A stretch of 64,000 bases of DNA, taken from NCBI GenBank assembly GCA_963707465.1, contig CAVPQK010000024.1, positions 1,178,001 through 1,242,000 of the forward strand. The letters are read 5' to 3'. The stretch is from Bog-159 sp963707465 (lineage in GTDB: Bacteria > Acidobacteriota > Terriglobia > Bryobacterales > Bryobacteraceae). A program made the translations under genes and the position numbers. Shown one piece after another: positions 51,826-60,019 of this stretch (position 1 is the stretch's first letter; each line of letters begins with the position of its first letter). The notes under the pieces are model-generated. The model was not told the origin of the DNA. It saw nothing but the letters and a program-made list of their open reading frames with translations, and made no database searches.

Positions 51826-52093
51826 AAATGTTCCTTTTGCTACTCAGTTTTAGAGGCCATCCACCCGAAGGCGGGATAGCCGCTTAGCCTCTCTGGAGCA
51901 CATGGCTTGCCAAGGTCCGCAACTCATTCGGCAGTCTGGCGAAAGTGGTGGTATCGCAATGGGGAGCGTGCGGCCCCAGACGGAATTTCTTACCCAGAGC
52001 CGCGCCATTTCTTACTCGGCCGGGTGAAGCACCCAAGAGTTGTTAATCCACCTGTGGCAGGTCAATTGCTCTTAGTCTTGTGAGGTGGTGGCA
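51826..52093. promoter_or_regulatory. Divergent intergenic region with structured leader of the LPKTG gene
   Basis: On the minus strand positions 51892-51852 fold as AGAGGC/GCCTCT around an inner stem capped by CGCC-TTCG-GGTG, about 27 bases before the ATG at 51825. This could be an attenuator or mRNA-stabilising hairpin. I could not match it to a known riboswitch. The other half, before the plus-strand gene at 52094, shows no clear element apart from GAGG upstream of that ATG. Confidence 0.45.
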
Positions 52094-52396
52094 ATGCCTT
52101 TACTCTACATCGTTGTGGCACTCTTCGTCGTCGGAATCGTTGCCTGGCTCAGCAATACTTACATTCCTATGGCGCCGAGCATCAGGGCGATTCTCAACGT
52201 GGTGCTGGCGCTGATCATTGTGGGAATAGCCTTGTGGCTCATCAACACATACGTCCCGATGGCGGGAAGCATCAAGGCGATTCTCAACCTGGTGGTTGTG
52301 GCCGCCACTTGCGTCGGAGTTCTGCAAGCGGTCGGTCTCTGGGGTGGGGTGGTCAGATTGTGGAGTAACGTCACAAGCCACCGGATCCCGCACTGA
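52094..52396 (+). CDS. Small membrane protein with a tandem 30-residue repeat
   Basis: The 100-residue protein is nearly all membrane helix. It contains a duplicated unit WLSNTYIPMAPSIRAILNVV and WLINTYVPMAGSIKAILNLV, spaced exactly 90 bases apart (TGGCTC at 52145 and 52235). This matches the short Thivi_2564-like membrane proteins, which usually have a single unit. ATG 52094 follows GAGG by 8 bases. The function is unknown. Confidence 0.7.
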   Translation: MPLLYIVVALFVVGIVAWLSNTYIPMAPSIRAILNVVLALIIVGIALWLINTYVPMAGSIKAILNLVVVAATCVGVLQAVGLWGGVVRLWSNVTSHRIPH

Positions 52397-52448
52397 TGAT
52401 GGGTCAGAACCGTCTTACGATAAAATCGTCGAAACTGCGAGGAAGACT

Positions 52449-52910
52449 ATGAGATACGTTTCAACCACTGCAATAACCGGGGCCGTCTTGACGACGCTCC
52501 TATTCGGGTTCGCTGCCTTCGCGCGCGACCACACAGCCCTGAACGGCACCTGGACGCTGGTGGGCGCCAGGAGTGAGTTTGGCGGCCAGCCCGCCCTCCA
52601 AAGCGGCACAGTGACCATCGATGAGCGGCAGGGCAACATCGCAGTGTCCCGCAATTTTGTTTATGAAGGCCCCGCTGGTGAGACAGTCTTTTACAGGGAC
52701 ATGACCGACAGCCAGAACAACGCTTCGATCCACGCCGGCAAAGACCTTAAGAGCAAGGCCAGGTGGGATCACGATGTTCTGAGGGTGACGACCACGCAAT
52801 CCGGCGCGACGACTGTCGAAGTCTACGCGCTTTCCCCGGATGGTACCATGACGGTCGCGGTCCAAAGGCCGGGCCAAGCTCCGATGACTCTCGTCTTCGA
52901 GCGCCGATAG
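52449..52910 (+). CDS. Small secreted lipocalin-like protein
   Basis: ATG 52449 follows GAGGA by 5 bases. The 153-residue product has a signal peptide (AITGAVLTTLLFGFAAFARD) and a beta domain LNGTWTLVGARSEFGGQP, GTVTIDERQGNIAVSRNFVY, VEVYALSPDGTMTVAVQRPG, resembling the lipocalin-like/DUF1579 fold. It has no partner in the neighbourhood except the convergent Gly-zipper protein. Ligand unknown. Confidence 0.7.
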   Translation: MRYVSTTAITGAVLTTLLFGFAAFARDHTALNGTWTLVGARSEFGGQPALQSGTVTIDERQGNIAVSRNFVYEGPAGETVFYRDMTDSQNNASIHAGKDLKSKARWDHDVLRVTTTQSGATTVEVYALSPDGTMTVAVQRPGQAPMTLVFERR

Positions 52911-52920
52911 AATGGCCGGG

Positions 52921-53727
52921 CTAGCTGGCGCGCGGCGATCCTGCGTGCGCACGGACCGGCACACCGGCTGTCTGTGCTTGCCAATACTCCCGGCCCCGTT
53001 CATAGCCCTTGCGGAACGGCTCGGTATTCCAGAGATTCGGATGCCACCACTTCAGGCAATCCGCCTCCTCGTCGATCGAACTGCCGCGGCATTCACGGCG
53101 CATGGCAGACTCAAAACCGGCGCGATACACTTCCTCGTTCAACTCAAAGTTGTGTCCCAGTGCCTGATAGTGTTCCTTTTCGGCGGCGCGGAGCCCAAGC
53201 CACCAATCCTTCCGCGCTGCATCGAGGCTCTCGGCTCCGCCATCTTCCAACAACTTGCGCGCGCGCTGTTCTTCCGAACTGTCTTCGGCGAGGAACAGTA
53301 CCACCGACCGCCCCTGACGCAAGGCATCCTCATAGAAGAAGATTTCATCTGAAGGGACGCCCTCCGTGGCCTTCTCATCGACGGCTTCGCCCAGAATGGT
53401 CCCGCCTACCGCGCCACCTGCTCCGAGCACAGCCGCCGCCACGAGGCCGAACGCCAATACCGGTCCCACGCCGGGAATCAGCGCCGTCGCGGCGATTCCA
53501 GCTTCGAGGCCGCCGGCCACTCCCAGCGCGCCGCCCACCATGCCCCCGATCGCTGCGCCAACGCCGGGCGATTCGCTGTCAGACGCGGGAACACTGTGAA
53601 TCTTCTCTTCCGAGGAAGCCGGACACAGAAGATTGATCTGGTTTTGCGAGAATCCGGCGCGCCTCAGGGCAACCGCAACTCTCCGCGCCGAATCATAAGA
53701 CCGAAAAACGCCAGCTACTATTTTCAT
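52921..53727 (-). CDS. Stress-type protein with Gly-zipper membrane segment
   Basis: The start at 53727 gives 268 residues beginning MKIVAGVFRSYDSARRVAVA, which resembles the YflT/GsiB-type general stress domain. A long glycine- and alanine-rich hydrophobic stretch (AAIGGMVGGALGVAGGLEAG to AAVLGAGGAVGGTIL) looks like a Gly-zipper. A helical C-terminal third follows (KDWWLGLRAAEKEHYQALGH). It is probably induced under stress and membrane-associated. A start at 53796 is in frame but reads through non-protein-like sequence. Confidence 0.65.
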   Translation of the reverse strand: MKIVAGVFRSYDSARRVAVALRRAGFSQNQINLLCPASSEEKIHSVPASDSESPGVGAAIGGMVGGALGVAGGLEAGIAATALIPGVGPVLAFGLVAAAVLGAGGAVGGTILGEAVDEKATEGVPSDEIFFYEDALRQGRSVVLFLAEDSSEEQRARKLLEDGGAESLDAARKDWWLGLRAAEKEHYQALGHNFELNEEVYRAGFESAMRRECRGSSIDEEADCLKWWHPNLWNTEPFRKGYERGREYWQAQTAGVPVRAHAGSPRAS

Positions 53728-53823
53728 GCTCGGGATTCCCAGCACGTGGACTTCCTCACAGCTAGCTAATTCCGCAGTAAGCGCGCTATTTCGCACGCCC
53801 GGCGCAAGGCAAAGTACGGATGG

Positions 53824-54396
53824 TCACTTAAGATCGCGGGCCTCCACTTCGATCGGCGCGGCTTGCGCGGGGCTCGAGATGGTGAATCGGATTCCCTGTT
53901 CCGCCATGACCCTCAGCGATTCCAGATCGACAGCCGTCGGCGGGAGCCACATACCTTCGGGAGGCCGGCCGAAGGAGTTCCGAAAATCGCGAATACCCCA
54001 TACAATCTGCGTGAGTTTGTCCCGGCTGTTGGCGAGCGGCAGGATCATGTGCGAATAGGGCTGGGCTATCGCGGAACCATGGCCGCCATAGCGTTCGCAA
54101 CTTTCCTTGTCGCCATCTAGAATGGCGCGATATGTGTTCGGAGTCGTCGTTTTCAGCCAGGAGAGCAGCGTAGGACCGAAATTGAAGCTGATCCACCCAT
54201 AGTTGTTAACGATCTTAGCCACCCGGTCATCGGGATTCAGGATGCGCGAGGCGCGGTTCGGCGCATAGCATTCCGCCGTAATTCGCTCGTTCCAGTCGTG
54301 GTAAGGATAGGCGGAGTCCTGCAGTTCTATTGCTTCCAGCCACGGATTCTCCCGCGGCGGCTGGTAAGAATGGCCGTGAATGCAGATATATCCCAT
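53824..54396 (-). pseudogene. GH57/DUF3536-type protein, truncated after the N-terminal domain
   Basis: ATG 54396 starts MGYICIHGHSYQPPRENPWL, the signature N-terminus of the DUF3536/GH57 family. It continues AYPYHDWNERITAECYAPNR, ISFNFGPTLLSWLKTTTPNT, HMILPLANSRDKLTQIVWGI and EGMWLPPTAVDLESLRVMAE. The family is about 800 residues long; this ends after 190, just after the first barrel half. Only 96 bases separate its stop from the next gene, so the missing two thirds are not nearby. It is a deletion remnant. Confidence 0.8.
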
Positions 54397-54639
54397 ACGC
54401 CCACCGAATCCTGCACTAACCCGGACAGCCGCTTGCATATTGGAGATCATCCGGCTCAGGCGTACAGACTGGAAGGGCCGCGCGCTGAACCGCGAGACAA
54501 GACCTGCACACCAGGCAGGGTCTTGCGCGCCATTTTTTCGGTCGTGGCGCAGATGCTTAGCCTGCTGCGCCGGCACTCTTGCCCGCGCTTGGCGGGCACG
54601 CCAAAGACAAGGGTCGAGAGGGGCGGTCAGCAGTAAGAA

Positions 54640-55140
54640 TTGATACCGGTACGAAAATTGCTCGCTCGCGATGAGGTGACTTACGAAAATACCAATGTTT
54701 TTTCCGGTAGAATCGGACGGGCACTGCTGATCAGTCCCTTCGATGAGGATCGCCGGGATCTGCACGAGATTCTCCGGCATTCCGATTGGCGACAGCACGA
54801 AGCGCGCACGAAGTTGGAGGCGTTCGATTTCTTGCGGGACAACCCGACACCGGTGGTTATCTGCGAGTCTGAACTGCCTGACGGCACCTGGAAGGACGTG
54901 TTAGCCCAACTGGCCCTTCTGAAGTACCCGCCGATGTTGGTGGTCACTTCGCGATTGGCGGACGAACGGCTCTGGTCCGAAGTACTCAACCTGGGTGGAT
55001 ACAACGTCTTAGCCAAACCCCTGAACGCGAGGGAAGTCATGCACGTCGTGGGCCTTGCCGGGCTGCTTTGGAAGAGTCAATGGGGCCAGTTGCAGGAGTG
55101 TGCCCGAAGCGCTGAGCCAACATCCACCTGGCCGGCCTGA
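54640..55140 (+). CDS. Receiver-like domain protein lacking the phosphoacceptor Asp
   Basis: The frame starts with TTG at 54640 and gives 166 residues. The fold is a CheY-type receiver: IGRALLISPFDEDRRDLHEI (acidic pocket), PVVICESELPDGTWKDVLAQ and NVLAKPLNAREV (conserved Lys). At the phosphorylation position, where DxxLP is usual, the sequence is ESELP, so Glu replaces Asp. It has no output domain. It sits 3 bases upstream of the broken GH15 frame. The start is uncertain; a GTG at 54676 is possible. Confidence 0.65.
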   Translation: MIPVRKLLARDEVTYENTNVFSGRIGRALLISPFDEDRRDLHEILRHSDWRQHEARTKLEAFDFLRDNPTPVVICESELPDGTWKDVLAQLALLKYPPMLVVTSRLADERLWSEVLNLGGYNVLAKPLNAREVMHVVGLAGLLWKSQWGQLQECARSAEPTSTWPA

Positions 55141-55142
55141 CC

Positions 55143-56542
55143 ATGCCTTACCAGGATATCGGCTCCTATGGTGTCATCGGAGACCTGCACTGGTTGGCAT
55201 GGATGGTTCCATCGATTGGTGCTGCCTTCCCAACTTCGATTCACCCAGCGTTTTCGCCGCCATCCTGGACGACCAAAAGGGTGTTGCTTTCGTATCGCCC
55301 CGCCCCCCGAGACCCGCCGGCGCCAGATGTACTTTCCCGAAACAAACGTGCTGCTCACCCGCTTCCTGACCGAGGACGGGATTGGCGAAATTACCGACTT
55401 CATGACCATGGGCCGCCACTCGTCCGAGCGAGACGCCCGGCACGAAATCGTGCGCCAGGTGCGCTGCGTTCGCGGCCAGATGCCTTTCCGTATGGAATGC
55501 CGGCCCGCCTTCGATTTCGCCCGCGCCCGCCACAAGCTCACCCTGCGCCCGGGGTGCGCGATCTTCACGGCGCCGGGAATCAAGCTGACCCTCAGCGGAA
55601 CGCATGCGCTGGACCGCAAGTGGCAGCGGGGTCGCGTGCGATTTCACTTTGAGCGCCGGCGAGTCCGCCACGTTCATCCTGCAGCAGTCCGAGGACACGG
55701 TGCCGCCCGCCAGCGCGCCCGCACCGGCCGGCGAAGCCGCGTTGCGCGAGACCCTCGCGTATTGGAAACGCTGGGTATCCCATCGCCGGTACCGGGGGCT
55801 TTGGCGGGAGATGGTAATCCGCTCGGCCCCGACCCTGAAACTGCTGACGTTCGCGCCCACGGGAGCTATTGTGGCGGCGCCCACGTGCAGCCTGCCGGAG
55901 ATCGCCGGCGGCGTGCGCAACTGGGATTATCGGTATACCTGGATTCGCGACGCCGCCTTTACAGTGCGCGCCTTCCTGCTGCCGGGCTATACCGCGGAAG
56001 CCACCGCATTCATGAGTTGGCTGCAGCTCAGGGCTCGAGAGGCTGAAGGCGACGGCCCGCTGCAGGTCATGTACGGCATCGACGGCCGCCACGATCTGCC
56101 GGAGATCACTCTCGATCATCTGGACGGCTATCGCGGCTCCCGGCCCATACGCATCGGCAATGCCGCCAGCCGCCAATTGCAACTGGACATCTACGGCGAG
56201 CTGGTCGATTCCATTTATCTTTACAACAAGCGCGTGCGGCCCATCTCCTACGATTCGTGGGTCTACCTGCGGCGCATGCTGGATTGGGTATGCCGGAACT
56301 GGATGCGGAAGGATCACAGCATTTGGGAGAGCCGCCAGGGGCCGGAGCACTTCGTCTACTCCAAATTGCAGTGCTGGGTGGCACTGGAGCGCGGCCTGCG
56401 CATCGCCCGCCATGGCGGCTTGCCGCTCGACGATAACGCCATCCGCGGCGTGAGCGCGGAGATCTACGAAGCCATTATGCAGCAGGGCTGGTGCGAGAAG
56501 CGCCAGTCTTTCGCGCAATACTTCGGGTCCGATGCCATTTGA
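55143..56542 (+). pseudogene. GH15-family glucoamylase/trehalase-like gene, multiply frameshifted and truncated
   Basis: The family start MPYQDIGSYGVIGDLH is in frame at 55143. After a short deletion near 55188 the next segment VGMDGSIDWCCLPNFDSPSV is one frame over, then a change near 55280 leads to RIAPPPETRRRQMYFPETNV and TEDGIGEITDFMTMGRHSSE, and a third near 55610 to CDFTLSAGESATFILQQSED. From there GGVRNWDYRYTWIRDAAFTV, the GH15 catalytic region, and EHFVYSKLQCWVALERGLRI are intact until TGA at 56540. The last 150 or so residues are missing. With three frame breaks and truncation this is a true pseudogene. Confidence 0.85.
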
Positions 56543-56641
56543 GGCGCGAGTATGCGGAGAATGTCCTCCGGTGTTCAAAATGCCTTGCAGCCACAGAATT
56601 GAAGCTTCGGAAGAATAGAGGTCCAGGCTTGGTGGACCACC

Positions 56642-56821
56642 TCAGTCAAGCAATCCGGATGCTGGGCGTGCGCCGAGCGCCCGGTCGAGCGCGTAGGCGG
56701 CGTTGATCAACCCCAGGTGCGTGAATGCCTGCGGAAAGTTGCCCATGGCTTCGCCGGTGGGGCCGATTTGCTCGGCGTACAACCCAAGGTGATTGGCGTA
56801 AGTCAGTGCTGCGCTTGACAA
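56642..56821 (-). pseudogene. Inverted C-terminal fragment of a GH15 gene
   Basis: On the minus strand, reading from about 56806 down to the TGA at 56642-56644, the codons give ALTYANHLGLYAEQIGPTGE, AMGNFPQAFTHLGLINAAYA, LDRALGARPASGLLD. That is the standard GH15 C-terminus (GLYxEQIxPxTGExxGNFPQAFTHL). It is closed upstream by stops, so no more of the gene is attached. It lies 100 bases beyond the truncated GH15 frame but in the opposite direction. Confidence 0.78.
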
Positions 56822-57273
56822 TCCTCCTCACCTCCCCACCCCGGAAGAATCTAAGCGAACTGGAGCAGTCGAGTCGGGACGGTTCATGCCAAACCTCCGT
56901 ACTGGACGCCATCCCTGCAGTAGTTCGGGGCATCTCCAGCCGTCGCGGTGCTTCGTTGACCCGGCACAGAACCGGTCAGGGCATTACCAACGGCCTTGGT
57001 TTCTGGGGTTTTAAGCTCCGGTAGAGGAGCGATAATAGGACGCCTGGGTGCTGCACGCCAGGCAACTTTGGAGGTAGCTCACACTGGCCGCTGCGGCCAT
57101 TCGAAGTAGACGGCCGGTCTGCCAATCAGGCATTTGCGGAAGGTTACAGTCACGCCGCAGCGCACCGTGTTCGCCCAAGTCGCCAGCCGGCGGCGCGCAG
57201 TTTCTGCCGCCGGCCGGCGATCAAGAGGCTTCAAGCCCGGATTTCGGTGGATGCCCGCCGATCCAGTTTCCGT
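56822..57273. other. Intergenic stretch after the GH15 remnants
   Basis: No gene was recognised. Short direct and inverted repeats occur (GCCGGCGG/CCGCCGGC around 57187-57222), and a hairpin GCTCCGGTAGAGGAGC is at 57015-57030. The region may hold decayed mobile DNA, but nothing is identifiable. Confidence 0.4.
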
Positions 57274-58005
57274 TTAGCGGTGCAAGCGTCGTCGGAGGCC
57301 ACCCAGCCCGATCAGCCCTAAGCCCACCAGCGCCAGCGAAACCGGCTCCGGCACGGTGCCTGGGGCGACCGGTTGGAACGTCGCCACAGTATCCGTCCCG
57401 CCGTCAATGATAGAGGCGTTACCGGCTTCGTATGCTGTTGCGTCCGTGCTGATGATTAACACGTACGACGATTGGCCGGGTAATATCTCCGCCGGCGACC
57501 CGGTTGGGGGATAGAAACTAAACCCGATCACGCTTCCGTCCGTATTGCTGTCCGACGTTTGAGGCGCAACAACACCGTCCACAAACTGCGTTCCCGTCAA
57601 GGTGCTGCCGTCCGTAAGATAAGCCGAATTCGTGGTGAAGCCCGCGAAATCGGTAGCCGTTAGCCGCGCCAGCGCCGTGGCTGAAGCCGCGTCGTTTACC
57701 ACCTGGTAATAGAAGTCCAGGGTTCCGTCATCGTCATAGACCGCCGAATAGATAAACCCCATGTTGGTGCCGGACGTCGTTGTGTACGAGAAAGCAGAAC
57801 TCATCCATGCATCGAGCGTCCCACTGTCCATCCCGGTACAATCTACGGGGAAGACCGTGTTCGTCGGGGTGGGTCCAAAGGCCCCTGTCGCGCAGCTGGA
57901 TACCGTGCCCGCTAGTGCCGCCGATGTGCAGAGCGACCCAAGCAATAGAATAGTGGCGGCCGGCGCGTACTTCCCTACCGATATGTCGAGCCTGAACGTT
58001 TTCAT
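57274..58005 (-). CDS. PEP-CTERM sorting-domain protein
   Basis: ATG 58005 follows GGAGGAG by 9 bases. The 243-residue protein has a signal sequence (YAPAATILLLGSLCTSAALA), a beta-rich body with YYQVVNDAASATALARLTAT, and the C-terminal sorting signal VPEPVSLALVGLGLIGLGG followed by LRRRLHR. PEP-CTERM proteins are cut and anchored by exosortase and are often linked with exopolysaccharide. No exosortase or EPS gene is in the window. The role is unknown; it is probably a surface protein. Confidence 0.9.
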   Translation of the reverse strand: MKTFRLDISVGKYAPAATILLLGSLCTSAALAGTVSSCATGAFGPTPTNTVFPVDCTGMDSGTLDAWMSSAFSYTTTSGTNMGFIYSAVYDDDGTLDFYYQVVNDAASATALARLTATDFAGFTTNSAYLTDGSTLTGTQFVDGVVAPQTSDSNTDGSVIGFSFYPPTGSPAEILPGQSSYVLIISTDATAYEAGNASIIDGGTDTVATFQPVAPGTVPEPVSLALVGLGLIGLGGLRRRLHR

Positions 58006-58691
58006 TTCTTAAATCTCCTCCGAAATAGCCTACAGTTAGGAGTTTCCAACATTGCGCTTTTCATAGCAAGCGTCCTAGGAACAGCAATATACGCAAACAT
58101 ACAAATAACGCCAATAACTATGTCCGCAAAAGTACAAAGCGCCGGGCTGGCGGGTCGCGAGCATTCCGGCGTAACCTAAAATAGTGCGACGATGCACAAT
58201 TTACACCCCGCTGTGACGGATGGCACATTTTACTGGGTAAAGCGGCGCACCTTCACCGCCTCCCGCATGATATCTCGATTGTTTTCAACACTTGACGTGT
58301 GGCAACTCGCCTGCATGGGTCTCCGCCTTAATTCAAAACAGTGGTTCGAGGGCCTCGGAGCCTGGCTAAAGGTTAAGCTAACCATTAGCAATCTAGAGTC
58401 GGGCTGAGGATGCCGATAAGCTGATCGAGGGTGCATGACAACCGTGTGACGCAAGGTCACTGAGATTCAACTCCCACAGATTGCCGTCCGAAGCGCGCCA
58501 CTTCAGGACCGGCGGGAAGACGGCCCGCAACCGGTCCAAGGTCCGAAACCCAACTTGGAAGAACGGTTGGATTGCGTCTCCTGGTGCGGCCGGAGAGCGG
58601 CCTTGGGTCGAATTCTAAAGCCGCAAGTAACGACTGGCAGCCTGGCGTTCGGGCTGTGTCCGCTTCATATTTAATTTAACGGGGAAAAATA
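58006..58691. other. Divergent intergenic region without recognisable gene
   Basis: About 690 bases lie between the PEP-CTERM and YVTN genes. The part at 58060-58140 is clearly AT-richer than its surroundings and may hold promoters. A 71-codon open frame at 58192-58407 has no family features. No RNA gene was recognised. Confidence 0.45.
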
Positions 58692-59657
58692 ATGCGCACG
58701 CACAACGCTACGAGTGTATCCTGTTTACGAGCACTCGCCTTCATGGCCACTGCCTTGGCCGCTTACCCACAGCCATACCTGTATGTGTCCAATGAAATGG
58801 GAAACAACGTATCGGTCGTCAATCTGGCGACTAATACGATTACCGCCGAGATATCATTAAGCGGCGGGGGTCTCAGCGGCATAGCCATTACGCCCAACGG
58901 ATCCTATCTCTACGTGGCGGAACAGAGTAAGAACAGCGTAGCAGTCATTAGCACCGCCTCGAGCGCCGTGGTCAGCACCATTTCGGTCGGCAGCGGCCCG
59001 GGCCAGCTCGTAGTTACCCCGAATGGCGCGACAGTCTATGTCGCGAACGAGCAATCGAACACTGTTTCCGCCATCAGCACTGCGACCAACACCGTGGTGG
59101 CCACCATACCGGTGGGGACCAAGCCCATGGGCCTTGCCGTCGCTCAACAGGGCGCCTATGTCCTAGTTACTAACTTGCTTTCGTCGAACATTTCAGTGAT
59201 CAGCACCTCCTCCAATTCGGTCAGGTCCACGTGGACGACGCTCTCGGGGCCCAACGGTATAGCCGTGTGTGCCCAAACAGGCGCGATCTACGTCGCCAAT
59301 CAATATGCCAACTCGGTAGCCGTGCATAGCCTGCCTAGCGGACAATTATTAGAAACCATCACCGGATTTGCCGCTCCGAATTCGGTGGCTGTGACTCCCA
59401 ACGGCGAGTACCTTTATGTTACGAACGGTAATTCGTCGTCGGTCGCCGTGGTCAGCACATCCTCCGCACAGATCGTCGCGAAGGTAGCGGTGGGCTTGCT
59501 TCCCACTTCGGTAGCCGTATCCGCGGATGGCACGATGGCCTACGTTGCAAATGGTGACGGATACTCGCTTACCGAGATTAGCACCGCCACCTATGCGGTT
59601 CAATTCACGCTGCCGCATGTGGGGATTTACCCGTCTTCGATGGTCTTTTACCAGTAA
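58692..59657 (+). CDS. Secreted YVTN/YncE-type beta-propeller protein
   Basis: A signal sequence (LRALAFMATALAAYPQ) precedes seven repeats of about 42 residues carrying the YVTN pattern: YLYVSNEMGNNVSVVNLATN, GSYLYVAEQSKNSVAVISTA, GATVYVANEQSNTVSAISTA and GEYLYVTNGNSSSVAVVSTS. The 321 residues match a single seven-bladed propeller. ATG 58692 follows GGGG with an A-rich spacer. It is probably a surface or extracellular binding protein. It shows no metal or catalytic motifs. Confidence 0.85.
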   Translation: MRTHNATSVSCLRALAFMATALAAYPQPYLYVSNEMGNNVSVVNLATNTITAEISLSGGGLSGIAITPNGSYLYVAEQSKNSVAVISTASSAVVSTISVGSGPGQLVVTPNGATVYVANEQSNTVSAISTATNTVVATIPVGTKPMGLAVAQQGAYVLVTNLLSSNISVISTSSNSVRSTWTTLSGPNGIAVCAQTGAIYVANQYANSVAVHSLPSGQLLETITGFAAPNSVAVTPNGEYLYVTNGNSSSVAVVSTSSAQIVAKVAVGLLPTSVAVSADGTMAYVANGDGYSLTEISTATYAVQFTLPHVGIYPSSMVFYQ

Positions 59658-59814
59658 CCGGTTCCGTCTATCGGCTGGCATCACACCGCGGCGGCCTGGC
59701 TCGGTGGCCCAGCCGGCGCGGTGATTCCAGTGGCGCCCCGGGCAGGTCATTCGAGCAATCTCGGTGGGCCAAAAATTCTGAAATGAAACTGGCTACTGTA
59801 AGTTATTGATTATA

Positions 59815-59835
59815 TGGTGGCCAGGGACGGAATCG
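59815..59835 (-). other. tRNA 3'-end fragment, probable attachment site
   Basis: The minus strand reads CGATTCCGTCCCTGGCCACC then A, which is the T-loop end, acceptor strand and CCA tail of a tRNA (tRNA-Phe-like in this lineage, by recall). The match ends inside the T-loop and no other part of a tRNA follows. Such 3' fragments are left at the distal end of elements integrated in tRNA genes. Confidence 0.6.
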
Positions 59836-59899
59836 GTACCCCCACCGCCGTTGAGAGCTCGTAAGTTATTGTTCTTTCGTCCTGCTAGATCGTCCAGAC

Positions 59900-59936
59900 G
59901 TGCCAGATCAGCAATGGTCTGGCACAGATCTGGCAC
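59900..59936. repeat. Inverted and direct repeats of TCTGGCACA type
   Basis: Arms GTGCCAGATC (59900-59909) and GATCTGGCAC (59927-59936) are perfect inverted repeats with 17 bases between. The motif TCTGGCACA occurs twice in the right part. They stand about 85 bases before the GTG of the HTH gene and could be an operator or iteron-like site. Confidence 0.5.
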
Positions 59937-60019
59937 ACATTCGCATAGCGGCTGATTCCGCCCCACTCCCTGGAAAATATACGAGCGCGCCGCTGGCGGG
60001 TCGCGCTGCGAGGGCTAGA

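Larger units (their letters stand above)
59658..60019. other. Intergenic region holding an element boundary
   Basis: It contains the tRNA 3' fragment at 59815-59835, an 11-base direct repeat GTAAGTTATTG (59798-59808 and 59861-59871) on either side of it, and the inverted repeat at 59900-59936. No integrase gene is present. Confidence 0.6.

Noticed and set aside
51841..51990. Cyclic-di-GMP (GEMM) riboswitch before the sortase operon
   Set aside because: The conserved GCAAA and GGG/CCC tetraloop-receptor features are absent; only a simple hairpin can be supported.
57015..57060. Group II intron or insertion sequence end near the GH15 remnants
   Set aside because: Only a single hairpin and no reverse transcriptase, transposase or terminal inverted repeat could be found.
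58192..58407. 71-codon frame between the PEP-CTERM and YVTN genes
   Set aside because: No binding site, no domain, and composition like the surrounding intergenic DNA.
59895..59940. A tRNA or small RNA gene at the TCTGGCACA repeats
   Set aside because: The inverted repeat gives only one stem and no cloverleaf or T-run; only the 3' tRNA fragment at 59815 is convincing.
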